From Dermatemys mawii (taxonomy: Eukaryota; Chordata; Testudines; Dermatemydidae): a stretch of 64,000 nt of DNA. The stretch spans positions 23,405,146 to 23,469,145 of the forward strand of contig ML677348.1 in the NCBI GenBank assembly GCA_007922305.1, read 5' to 3'. The notes under the pieces are model-generated. The model did not search any database. It saw nothing but the letters and a program-made list of their open reading frames with translations, and was not told the origin of the DNA. Each line of letters begins with the position of its first letter. The stretch's first letter is position 1. Of this stretch, positions 1-10,752 are shown piece after piece. Both the position numbers and the translations under genes were made by a program.

Positions 1-923
1 GAGAGTTCACATTCACATTACTATTTTCATCTTTTGCTGTTTTTTTTGAGCTTGCATTCAGAAATACACTTATGTTCCAGAAAAATATGTTGACAACCAT
101 ATAATTTGCCTTGGGCAGGGAGTCTCTTCATCTGTGTTTGGTACTATGCTCCACACAATGACCCTGGATCCTGATGGGGCATTAGAACACTACTGTAAGA
201 AAAGAGATTAATAGTATTTAAGGGAAAGATTGAGAACCCCATCTTCACACGGGTGAGAAGTTAGTCACAGGAGGAGCCCCATCGAATTCCATTCCCAATC
301 TGGATCAGTAAATGGTATTGAACTGAGCAGTACTGTGCATAGAAATCACTGCTCACCACTGGAAATAAGGCATTCTCAGTCAGGCCCTACACATTCATGG
401 TTAAATGGATTTCACTGCAGTAGTGGTCGGCTTGTATGTTTTCCATTCCATACAGGAAACAGTGCAAGTTACTGCTTTCTTTTACCTCTCTAATTTTTGG
501 TGTCCAAAAAAATAAGCATATATATATTTTGGGGAGTAAAGTTCTGATAGTTCCAATTGGCTACAAGACTGTTCCTCTTATTTGTTTGTGGATAGTAAAG
601 GGAGGGTAAGCTAATAGAATTCTGTCCTTCAGGAATCAATTGCAAAGGAGCACAAGACAGAGCTCAGTGTGGTGAGGTGTGCAGGATGGATGGCAACTAA
701 TAAATCACCTCATTACTTCTTGCGTCTCATTGCAGCTGGTATTTGTAGCAGCGGTATAATCTCATTACTGTACTGCAGTTCTTCTGTGTGGCTGTGGGAA
801 GGGCAAATTCATTTCAATCCTTATCCTGTCAGCCTTGCTCATGTTGTCTAGTACCTTACTCAGAGCCAGATTCTTAATATCTTTAATCACACTGAATACT
901 CAGGGTAGGATTCTGTGCTGTCA

Positions 924-1086
924 CAGTGGTGTCTAATAGAAACTGGATGCTAGCCACACTGCTAGCCACACTTGTGGTTTGGAATTTTTCTTATTAGCCA
1001 CATTATAAAAAAGCCACATACATGAGCCACAATTCAATAGCCTATTAGCCACATATGGCTAGTGGGGAACGTATTGGACACCGCTG
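924..1086. mobile_element. hAT-like miniature element (MITE)
   Basis: The left end reads CAGTGGTGTCTAATA and the right end, reverse-complemented, reads CAGCGGTGTCCAATA, giving 13 of 15 matching inverted termini with the CAG start usual for hAT elements. The inside holds several copies of TAGCCACA. The flanking 8 bases do not match clearly, so the target duplication has decayed or the ends are slightly off. Confidence 0.6.
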
Positions 1087-1916
1087 CTCTAGGAGGCTAA
1101 CACAAAACTTGCAGCTCAGAAGGTGTGGGCGGTTAAGGTAGAAGGCATCTTTGTCCTTCATGATCCTAGGCTGTTCTTGTTACAGCAGCCTCCCTGGGGA
1201 TACCCTATTGGCCATATCATAGCCTGGAATCTCTGCAATGCTATATGTTGTTGGTTTTGCACCCAGTGTGCCCCTGCTGTCACCCAGCATGCTCCTTACA
1301 TCAGGGCTCATGATTAGTTCTCTGGAAGGCAGTCATATGGCTATCTCCTGTATTGCTTAGCCTACGAGAATCCTCCCCTGCTCACACACACCAACCGGAC
1401 AGGACTCTTCTAGTGCCCTTTTACACCACTTCAGCCCTCTTACTCAGAACAAATAGGCCGGAGTGGAGGGTGAAGATCTTGCCTTAGAATTTTATTCCAT
1501 GAGCAGCTACACTGATATCAGTGGCACTAGGCAGAGCATTAGGTAATTCTTAATTTAAATAAAGGTTCAGAATTGTGCTCTATTGACTTCAGTGGAACGA
1601 TTTCCAGAGTATGGTGCTGCACATTGTGAGTAAGTCTGGAAGAATATGAACTTTTCGACTTTGCTTTTCAGGTTGGTGAACTGCAGTAAAGACAGGGCTG
1701 CAGATGTTTTCTGAAGGAAGATTTTTTTAAAAAAAGACTGTTTTGGCTAGCTTGTGAGCTCCTTCCTCGCACTAGTGAACTCTTACATGAGTAGCCCCAT
1801 TGCTATCAGTGGAACTATTCGTGTGAATATTTGCTCATCACTGTCAGGAAGGAACTCACAATCTGTCTCTTAGCAAATGTGTAGTTGCTGAGTTTGGGAT
1901 CTACATTAGGGTTTTA

Positions 1917-1949
1917 TATATATTATATATATATTATATATATATATAC
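1917..1949. repeat. AT dinucleotide microsatellite
   Basis: Almost pure alternating TA/AT run interrupted by two TATTATA steps. Confidence 0.85.
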
Positions 1950-2544
1950 ACTGGGCTAAATTGTGACTTGGACTCAACCCCTATGTAAGGGAGTAAGGCT
2001 TTCTGTTGCTTAGCTTCAGGTGTGTAGGCAGAGGCAGCTGCTGCTCACTTATATACTTATCCCCCTCCAGGGCAAGTGGGTGAGGGAGGGAGTGAAGCTT
2101 TGGCAACACCAACCCACTTGCTGGGCAGTGAAACCATTGGTAAAGGCTGGCAACAAATTATACCTCCTCTCTGAAGCAAGGAAGGTGAGAGGAATTATGA
2201 ATCAGAGGTGTGGCTCTGCACAATGTCTTGGTGGAGATTATACATCACCCCGTGCTCCAGACTGTGCCTGAAATTACATAGTGATTTAAAATATCTCTTG
2301 TTGCCACCAGCAGAAACAGAATCCTTTCAGGTGCCCTCACTGCTGCATAAAGCTTCAGCTTCTCATGTGGGATTTAACACAGCTGCCAATCATGGAAAGT
2401 ATCAAGTTACCTGGTTTATTCCTCTGATAGTCCACAATTATTCCCTTGAGTGTATTTGATGGTTCTTTGGCTCCAATGCTTTCTTTGGAAAAATATCCAC
2501 AGAAAAGGGTGGCGGGGTCGGGGGGGGGACGGGTTGTGATAGGG

Positions 2545-2915
2545 CAGCAGTTCTTAAACTTCATTGCACTGTGACCCCTTCTGACAACAAAAATTATTAC
2601 ACAACCTCACGCCACATGGAGCCCCATAAAACTAAGTTGCTTGGGCTTCAGCTTCAGCCCTGTGTGATAGGGCTCAGGCTTCAGCAGGGCTGGCAGCAGG
2701 CTCGCTGGGGCCCAGGGCAAAAAGTCCAAGCCTCGCTGCGCAGGGTCGAAGCGCGAGGTCCTTGGTGGCAGGGCTTGTGCGTCAGCCCCATGTGGCGAGA
2801 CCTGGGACTCGGTTTTCTGCTCTAGACCCCAACGAGTCCTACGCTGGCCCTGGCAACCCCATTAAAATCAACTCGGACCCACTTTGGGATCCCAACCCAC
2901 AGTGTGAGAACTGCT
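2545..2915. mobile_element. hAT-type MITE, 371 bp
   Basis: The termini are CAGCAGTTCTTAAACT on the left and the reverse complement of GTGAGAACTGCTG on the right, a typical hAT terminal inverted repeat. Flanks TGATAGGG (2537-2544) and AGACAGGG (2916-2923) agree at 6 of 8 positions, consistent with an aged 8-bp target duplication. The interior is GC-rich, repetitive and non-coding, so any movement would have needed a transposase from elsewhere. Confidence 0.8.
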
Positions 2916-5900
2916 GAGACAGGGCATTGTTCACTTGATACAAAAAACAGTAGAAAGTATGAGGTAAAGACCATGCTTTTGGAAAATGCCAAGCACATTG
3001 TGGATGCAACTGGAAAACACATAATTAATATTAGGTACTGCAAAAACATTTTTTTCGTTTATCCCTCATGCAGCCCTTAATTTCAGTCCTTCAGTCTGTG
3101 ATGGGTATGTCAGTGCTACGTCTGGGCTTTACTATCTAAAATTGAAATCATGGAACATCCCAGACCCAGAGTCAGCATGTCAGTTTTTAAACAGAGGCTC
3201 AGATCAAAGACAGACCTCTGAAGTGCTGATGTACCTCTTTGAGTTGGAGATTTCAAAACTCTTTTCTCCCACTCAGCTAAGTCACAAAGTTGCATTTAAA
3301 GGTTTATACTCTATTAAAGTTTCTTACTACAGCAAACTGACCTGTTATTGCTTTAATGTGTGTAGCTCTTTCTTTTTTACTCTACTGAATTTTCTTTTCT
3401 TGTAGTCCCTTAGATCTTTTACTGGCTTTGATAACTTCTAAGGAAAAAAAGTTTATATATTATGCATCTTAAATCATTCATTTTCTCATTTGCTGAATGC
3501 TGATGATAGATTTTCCTTTGCATTTGCTCAAATTGTTATGGAGTTTTTTAAAAAAAAAATTTCAAAAAAAAGAAATAAAAGATTTCCTGGTGTTCTTTGT
3601 GGATGAAAAGTTGGCCTTCTATTCAACTACACTATATTATTTAATTGCTTAATGCCAATATATTGTATTGGGTTCAGTGTAAATATGATGGGTCTGATAC
3701 ATTACTCTCTTGACTTGGTGCCACAAGAGTGTGAAAGTGGTGAAACAGAGTGGGGAATAAGGCCCCAGGTGTCAATAGGTACAGAAATAGATTAGACATC
3801 AGTTTTAAGTGGAACTCACTTATAAGACTGATGGTGAGTTCTGCTGAAAAACTAATGGCATGATACGGCCCTGTGGGTTTTGAACCATGCTCCTCATCAC
3901 TGTTTACAGATTTAATAATTAGATTCACTTTAGCAGCCTGGGCAGGTGTCACTTAAAACAATCTTTCAGTTCTGATAGCAAGAAAATTTTGGATCCCATC
4001 TTTACCAGCTACAGGCTAAATTGAGAGTCCCGGATAAAGGGTGACACTGCCCCAGAGGAAGCTCTGGGAAGAGAGTATGACCCAGATACCCCAGTGAATC
4101 ATGGTTTCTCTGGAGCTCCTGTGTTACATAGTGTGAGTCTCTTCATTACCAGATGTGATATATTCTGCCCTCCCTTCCATACTTCTTCATGTCCAGCCAC
4201 CTTTGCCATAGGCTAGGGGCAGAACCATGTATCTGCCTACTCCATGCCCCCATCCTGTCCTTATCTCTCATCGTTGCTCACATTGTGAGGAATAGCAGGC
4301 ATGATTCCTCTGCTCTTTCCCACCACCATGCCTTGACTCAGGGTTTTCAGTGGGTCCTCCACAACCTTGCAGGATCTTACTACCATGCACAGCCACAGAA
4401 ATTACACCCAACATCTAGCACAACGTCTTCTGTTTACTAATATCTACAGAACGATGCAACTAAACTGCTAAATCAATTGGTAGTATATACCAAATAGCTA
4501 CAGTAATGGATAGTAAGGCTATATTGAATAATATGTTGTAATGGCGTAGTAAAATATATTGCAAAAACAATATGCCATGCTTGACAAAATTTCATCTTGA
4601 GATATCACTAATGTTTATGGTTTGTTTTGTCTTTTATATATTCTCATTACAGTGAGAGAGTATGTTTTTGGAAATTGATCCATAATATAGGATATGTTAT
4701 TTTTTCAGCAATAAAAACATTACCCAGGGAAGAGAACAGAAGGAACTCTAGATTGTTACCACAATGTGAATCATCCTTTGCTAGCTAAAACAAAATAGTA
4801 GTTTTCTAAAACGAAACCCTTGGAGGAAATCATATGTAGAGCTGGGTTGGATTCCAGGCTGGTACAAAATAGGATTGTAGTCCATCTGTTGTTAACCTCC
4901 TATCACCAGAGGCAAAACATTGTTTCCTCTCTTTAATGGCTCTCTCAGGGAGGGAGGAGGTCAAAAATAATACGTGAGATATATTTTATATGAAAGAGTC
5001 TTATAGATAAAACTTTTTGTGAATGAGCTCAGCAGTAGAAAATTAAAGTGTCCTAGAAAAAAGGGAATGTGTATATAGGATAGCAGAATATTGCACAATG
5101 AACAGCATTGCAAAAGGAATGGTATTTTAGATACCTGACTCTAAAAGATAACAAACAGGTTAACCTACAAAATGTCCTAGTCCCAGTGCCATATTCCATC
5201 TTGGGTACAACTACAATGTACCTCGCCAGTTTCCTTCTGCAATCTTCATCACTCCCTAGAAGGGTCATGTAAACTTGACATAGTCTATACCATTTAGGTT
5301 TTTATACTGCACTCATCACTATGGTATCTGAGCACCTTGCTGTGATCCCTTAAACAGCTGCTGTTTCGTTCAAGAGGTACTTTCAGGAAGAAAAGTTCTC
5401 TGTCAGTCAAGGCCTGCTTCTCCTTCTGTCATTACATAGGGACTGGTTTCCACGGGCTCACCATTTCCTCGATGACATTTTGCGGGAAGGTTGAAAATAT
5501 TTTGCCGCAAGACCAGAGACTGAAAGGGGCTTTTGTGCTGCTATGATTTACTAGCTGGCTGAGTTAATGGGTTACCAGAATATAAACTTTTAATATTGCT
5601 GGGTTGTCACTCTAAGTCTAATTAATCATTGAGCCATCTATCTAGATCTTTGCATCTGTGTGTTTTAAATCTAAATAAATGAATAAATATTGCTGTGAGC
5701 TTTAGTACAATTCAGTATTTCAAAGCTGTCAGGATGTCTTTCAGTTATAATTAGAGATAAATCTAATTGTAAAGGAAAAAGGAATTTTCAGTGCTGGAAT
5801 TGTATTACAAGTTAATTGAGGATAGGCACTAGGCTAAATGAGCCTGATACAATGATTTATTTACATCAACTCTGGTGCATTTAGCAATTCATTATGATTG

Positions 5901-6089
5901 TATAGACACAGATGTCACTAGGATTTCATGCGTTTGCCTTGGTTCTCTCCAAGACTAGAAAATTGAGGCAAAATCAGAAAATTGCCAGCAATTCAAGGGC
6001 AATTTCATGTTTAAGGCTAGGATTTCAAAGGAAGTTCAGCATCCAATTTACTCTGAAAGTCTTTTGCCTTTGAACATCTAACTACCTTA

Positions 6090-6361
6090 GGGCTGGGCTA
6101 CACTGTGGAGGGCGGAGGTGTCAACCTAAGCTACATGAATTGTGTATCTTAGTTCAACTTACCTGGCCGTCCCCACAGCAGCAAGTTGACCACGGCCGCT
6201 CCCTTGCCGACTCCGCTTCCTCTTCTTGCCAAGATGGAGCTCCAGAGTCAACAGGGAGTGCGTTCGGGAATCGATTTATCATGTCTAGATGAGACGCCAT
6301 AAATCGATTCCCAATACATCGAACACTACCCGCCAATCCAGCAGGTAGTATAGACGTACCC
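6090..6361. mobile_element. Harbinger-type MITE, 272 bp
   Basis: The left end is GGGCTGGGCTACACT and the right end, reverse-complemented, is GGGTACGTCTATACT. The element is flanked on both sides by TTA (6087-6089 and 6362-6364), the 3-bp target duplication expected for PIF/Harbinger transposons. It has no coding capacity. The GGGC...CTACAC end pattern resembles the right end of the Harbinger copy at 46.5 kb. Confidence 0.75.
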
Positions 6362-6867
6362 TTAGTCTCCGTTGAAAATCCCAGCCTAAATCAGTACCAC
6401 AGCCAGATTGACACTCTTTTATGCTGTCTGCCATCCAGCCTCTCCCAGCCTGCTCTTGTCACATACCTCTCTCCTCCACAAGACAGCCAACACAACAGCT
6501 CAGAAGTGCCAGTCTTCATCACAAACATTTTAATGCTGAAATTCAGCCAGTGCTTTAAATACAGAAAGTTGGACTAACTGCCAATCCTTCCAGTCCCTAC
6601 AAAGTCCACCTGGCTGGACTCTGTCACTGTGAATTCCTAAAAATTGGTGGGAAAGATGGAGATTAAGTTTAAGTGAGGGATAGTTGATATCAATTAATGT
6701 CAGAGTTAGACTCTAACAGAAAAAGATTAGTGAAGGACAGACAATTATCAGACATCGTTCCATTGAGATCTCAGTATATCCATGCTGCCTTTTTCTAATC
6801 CAACCTGATTTAACAAAGAGAAGGTTAAGGAGTGGTCATATCTTGTAAGTGCCTACTTGGGAAATAA

Positions 6868-7182
6868 AAAAATTGAAAATGGGCTCTTCAGTCTAGCAGG
6901 CAAAAGTATAACAAGATCCAACAGCTGGATGCTGAAGCTAGACAAATTTGGGCTGGAAATAAGGCAGAATTCTTTAACACTGAGAGTAAACACTGGAACA
7001 ATTTATCATGGGGTATAGTGGAATTTCCATCACTGACAATTTTTAAATCACCGTTGGACCTTTCCCTAAAAGAGAAGTTCTGGTTCAAACAGGGATTATT
7101 TGGAGGGGTTCTATGGCCTGTGTTATACAGGAGGTTGCACTAGATGATCACAGTGATTTCTTCTGGCCTTAGAATCTATGAA
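6868..7182 (+). mobile_element. CR1 LINE 3' fragment
   Basis: 5'-truncated CR1 non-LTR retrotransposon, sense on the plus strand. Recognised by the closing stretch on GCACTAGATGATCACAGTG, TTCTGGCC and the terminal ATCTATGAA. Its last bases provide the stop codon of the FAM216B-like gene on the opposite strand (7176-7178), so it also supplies at least the start of that gene's 3' untranslated region. Confidence 0.85.
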
Positions 7183-7327
7183 CTACTGTTTGTTAATCCC
7201 AGCTGAGTTCTCCCACTACTGGATTTCAGAGAGGTGCTGTTTCTAACTGAGATGTTCCTTGGGTCTCTCTCTTCAGCTTGATCCAGAAAGGAGGTGTAAA
7301 ACCTGACTTCATGCTCAGTAATATGAC
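7176..7327 (-). CDS. FAM216B: FAM216B-like exon 3 (last coding exon)
   Basis: The acceptor TCCTCTCACCCAG precedes GT, which completes the Gly codon left open by exon 2. Codes [10 protein letters not shown] onward to ...TNSSS, stop TAG at 7178-7176. The last Ser codon and the stop come from the CR1 tail. A variant polyadenylation signal (ATTAAA on the minus strand) lies at 6534-6529, but this is only a candidate. Confidence 0.78.
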
Positions 7328-10226
7328 CTGGGTGAGAGGATAGGGAAAATGGACAGGAATCAAGTATTATATACACATACATGTACAAGTGCCATATCTT
7401 TGATGGGCAGTGATGTTGCATACTGATAAATTCACCAGAGATGGGAGCGTGCATTGGAAAAACATCAGGCGGCACATAAAAAGTAGCTGAACAAGTGGTA
7501 CAGTAGCATCACTTTATGCAGCATGGTGTGTTAAAACTGATGGGATGAGAAGTGCTCCTTGCCATGCATGAGCTATGAAGTCTGAAGATAATATTTGTAA
7601 CTACAATTAGAGCTTCAGAACCTTTTGCTGGCAGCTGCTGTCTCACAGAGATGTGACATTGTCCCTGATGTGGTCAATGGTGAGAGAAGAAATGATATTT
7701 AAGACTTGTGCATCTTTGGTGCTAGCATAATCATGAGGAGAAATTTCTGCTGCTTGACTCCATTTTTGACCTCTCTAATCACATGGACCATAATCTCCCC
7801 CTTGTAATCTGAGTGGAATTTAAGAAGTTGATTTTGACCTTACAAAGTCCTAAAGAGTTTGGGACCCAGCTACCTCAGAGATTACCTTTCTGCATAGATA
7901 TCACTGCCATTGTAGTCAACACAGACAGTTGAGCTAATGGTTCTTTGGGCTGGAAGGTGTGGGTTCGGACAGGGTGTGGCTGGTGGAGCAATTTCCAAAA
8001 AAAGTTTCACCTCAAATTCATTGTCTATCAAAGCCAACATTTGTTGATCTTCAGGGCATGCCACAAAGGGCAATCTGATTTTTTTGTTGGCCTTTGGTAA
8101 GTGTGTGGGATGAGGGATAGGACAGCTGGATGAAGAGAATGGCTTCATCCATAAAAAGTTTGATGGAGGAAGATGACATAGCATCTTTAATATCTTTTAT
8201 CCTCTGATTTTATGCATTCAACGTTTCTGTAAATAGCACCCGGAGCTAGGGATAAGGATTTTGCAAATGAATAAATAACATCAAACCTATGGTGTGTAGC
8301 TGCTTGTTGTCACAGTAGTCTCTGCTGAGGAAGGCAAAGCTGATCAGCCAAAGGCTTCCTGACCTCTGCCTACAAACTATTCCAGACTCCATTTTGTGTG
8401 TCCGGTTTATTATATGGCACCATGAACTTCACATCCTAACTCCCTCATACCCCAGGTTTACTCTCCAGACTCCAACTTCTATAGATTGCTGATGCACATA
8501 CCAATACCAGCTGGCACTTACCCAGCAAATTCTGGCGCTGGAGATTGAGCATGTACTGATGGGACAGCATTTTCCTCAGAGGTTTGCTGTCATAAACTCT
8601 CATGATGCTGTAGAGGTAGCGTTTCTGGCCTCGCTTCAGGTCCTGTAAGAGCAAGGCAGCACATGACAATTTAACTGTTGGGACTAAATTTACATCTGAT
8701 TCTAAACTGATTTCTAATGAGGGGATTTAAGTCCATTGTTCTATTGCAGGGGGATTTTATTAAATAAAGCAGTAATTAAACCTGAGGAAGAAACCTTTAC
8801 AGACCAGTTTTAATTTAACCCTCTTTAAAGTCTCACAGAGTACTCTTGCCAGCAAGTTAAAGAAGTATGGGCTGAATGAATGGACCACAAGGTGGATAAA
8901 AAGCTGGCTAGATTGTTGGGCTCAATGGGTAGTGATGAATGGCTCCATTTCTAGTTGGCAGATGGTATCAAGTGGAGTGCCCCAAGGGTTGGTCCTGGGA
9001 CTGGTTTTGTTCAATATATTCTTTAATGATCTGGAAGATGGCGTGGATTGCACCCTCAGCAAATTTGCAGATGACACTAAATGGGGGGAGTAGTAAACAC
9101 ACTGGAGGGTAGAGATAGGATACAAAGGGACGTAGACAAATCAGAGGATTGGGCCAAAAGAAATCTGATGAGGTTCAACAAAGACAAGTGCAGAGTCCTG
9201 CACTTCAGACGGAAGAATCCCATTCAGTGCTACAGACTATGGACCAAATGGCTGGCCAGAAGCTCTGCAGAAAAGGACCTAGGGGTTACAGTGGATGAGA
9301 AGCTGGATATAAGTCAAAGGGTCCCCTTGTTGCCAAGAAGGCTAACGGTATTTTGGGCTGTATAAGTAGGGGCACTGCCAGCAGATTGAGGGACGTGATC
9401 ACTCCCCTCTATTCGGCATTGGTGAGGCCTCATCTAGAGTACTGTGTCCAGTTTTGGGCCCCACACCACAAGAAGAATGTGGAAAAATTGGAAAGAGTCC
9501 AGTGAAGAGCAACAAAAATGATCAGGGGGCTGGAGCATATGACTTACGAGGAGAGGCTGAGGGAACTGGAATTGTTTAGTCTGCAGAAGAGAAGAATGAG
9601 GGGGGGATTTGATAGCTGCTTTCAACAACCTGAAAGGGAGTTCCAAAGAGGATGGATCTAGACTGTTCTTAGTGGTACCAGATGACAGAACAAGAAGTAA
9701 TGGTCTCAAGTTGCAGTGGGGGAGGTTTAGGTTGGATAATAGGAAAAACTTTTTCATTAGGAGGATGGTGAAGCACTGGAATGGGTTATCAAGGAAGGTG
9801 GTGGAATCTTCTTCCTTGGAGGTTTTTAAGGTCAGGCTTAACAAAGCCCTGGCTGAGATGATTTAGTTGGGGATTGGTCCTCCTTTGAGCAGGGGGTTGG
9901 ACTAGACGACCTCCTGAGGTCCCTTCCAATCCTGATATTCTATGATTCTATGAACCATGTAAATACACTCAGAAATGAGGCTACAAGAATGGATAGCACC
10001 CTCTAAGATGTTACCTCTGCTCCTAAAGGGCATTTTTGTTTCATTTAACTAAAAGAGTTAAGTAAGACCCTATGGCTGTGAGTGAAATACAAAGAAATCT
10101 GCTGCCAGCTTTCAGTCTGTTTGTTACCTTCAGTAAGTAGGAATCCTGAGCAGATGGAGGAACTTGTATGCATGAAACTTTTGGAGAACGACAGGAACCA
10201 GGATTCCTCTCCCAATTTTCACCCAT
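7176..10226 (-). CDS. FAM216B: FAM216B-like gene, 3 coding exons, 123 aa
   Basis: Spliced minus-strand gene: exon 1 10226-10128, exon 2 8642-8522, exon 3 7327-7176 (372 bp including stop). The start MGENWERN matches the FAM216B N-terminus in length and pattern as I recall it. Exon 1 ends ...[12 protein letters not shown], exon 2 carries the family core [14 protein letters not shown] (residues 37-50) and [13 protein letters not shown] (62-74), and exon 3 begins HITEHE. Both introns have GT...AG ends with phases that fit (0, then 1). The ATG context has A at -3 and G at +4. FAM216 proteins are small, of unknown molecular function; no signal peptide or membrane segment is seen. The product is somewhat shorter than the human protein (about 139 aa), ending early in CR1-derived sequence. 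FAM216A is the alternative family member, but the start and exon layout favour B. Identification is from memory of the family. Confidence 0.82.
7328..8521 (-). other. Intron 2 of the FAM216B-like gene
   Basis: GT (8521-8520) to AG (7329-7328), 1,194 bp. I see no repeat I can name and no other coding exon in it. Confidence 0.75.
8522..8642 (-). CDS. FAM216B: FAM216B-like exon 2
   Basis: 121 bp, residues 34-73 plus the first base of residue 74. The acceptor reads TTGCTCTTACAG before GACCTGAAG, and the donor is a strong G|GTAAGT. This exon holds the most conserved part of the FAM216 family. Confidence 0.87.
8643..10127 (-). other. Intron 1 of the FAM216B-like gene
   Basis: GT at 10127-10126 to AG at 8644-8643, 1,485 bp. 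About three quarters of it is a CR1 copy in antisense to the gene (listed separately). Confidence 0.75.
8850..9953 (+). mobile_element. CR1 LINE, 3' half with RT remnants
   Basis: About 1.1 kb of CR1 in plus orientation inside FAM216B intron 1. Readable pieces of the ORF2 product include KFADDTKWG (the reverse transcriptase catalytic FADD box, near 9060-9090), [21 protein letters not shown], and the C-terminal [18 protein letters not shown]. The frame is broken by shifts and stops, so it is dead. It ends with the CR1 3' signature TGATATTCTATGATTCTATG at 9932-9951. Confidence 0.9.
10128..10226 (-). CDS. FAM216B: FAM216B-like exon 1 (first coding exon)
   Basis: Codes residues 1-33 from ATG at 10226-10224 to the codon AAG, followed by donor GTAACA (10127 downward). 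Phase 0 end. A 5' untranslated exon may lie further up; I could not place it. Confidence 0.8.
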
Positions 10227-10689
10227 CCTTACCCAGCCTCTCAAAAGACAGGTTCACAAAACATGGGACAAAAACAAACTTTAGATCAATAATTATTCAT
10301 GATCTTTATGTCAATAATTATTCATGATCTTCAAATATCCAGTACAACTCCTTGGAGGAACAAAACCAGAACTAAATTTCCAGACCCACACAGAATAGGC
10401 TCTGGTTGGAGGCCCTGGAAAGAAGCATAAAGAAAACCTGGATCACTGTGCCCACCTGGAATGAACTCTGGGGATAGCCTGGGGAAGAGAAGAACCAAAA
10501 CCAGAGTTCTGTCTGCTTTTCCCTTGTGCAAATGCTTTGCTCTCATAGCTGTGAATTGTAAATTGTCATCTTTCAAACTGGACTTTGGAAACCATGCAGA
10601 CCTCACACTCCATAATTCCAAAATGGAGACTCCTTCCTATTCCTCTTCACTCATTGTAGAGTGATGGTGCTAGGGATTAATTTAAGTAT

Positions 10690-10752
10690 ATAGTGATTTA
10701 CAAAGAGAATACATATACAATCCCTTCTCCAAAGAGTTTACAATCTAAGGAT
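10690..10752. repeat. Ancient interspersed repeat tail
   Basis: Ends in CCAAAGAGTTTACAATCTAAGG, also found near 27643-27659, so this is one of several old copies of a shared dispersed element. Confidence 0.4.

Larger units (their letters stand above)
1..6089. other. Intergenic, no gene recognised
   Basis: AT-rich non-coding DNA. Two hAT-type miniature elements (924-1086 and 2545-2915) and an AT dinucleotide run near 1917-1949 are listed separately. The short open frames here show no splice-flanked or family-like coding pattern. Phrases such as the one near 1775-1830 about balanced seasonal short words of old reptile repeats suggest ancient, unclassifiable repeat DNA. Confidence 0.5.

Noticed and set aside
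7882..8184. Possible extra FAM216B exon in intron 2
   Set aside because: No splice sites with the right phase and no similarity to the family; exons 2 and 3 already join in phase without it.
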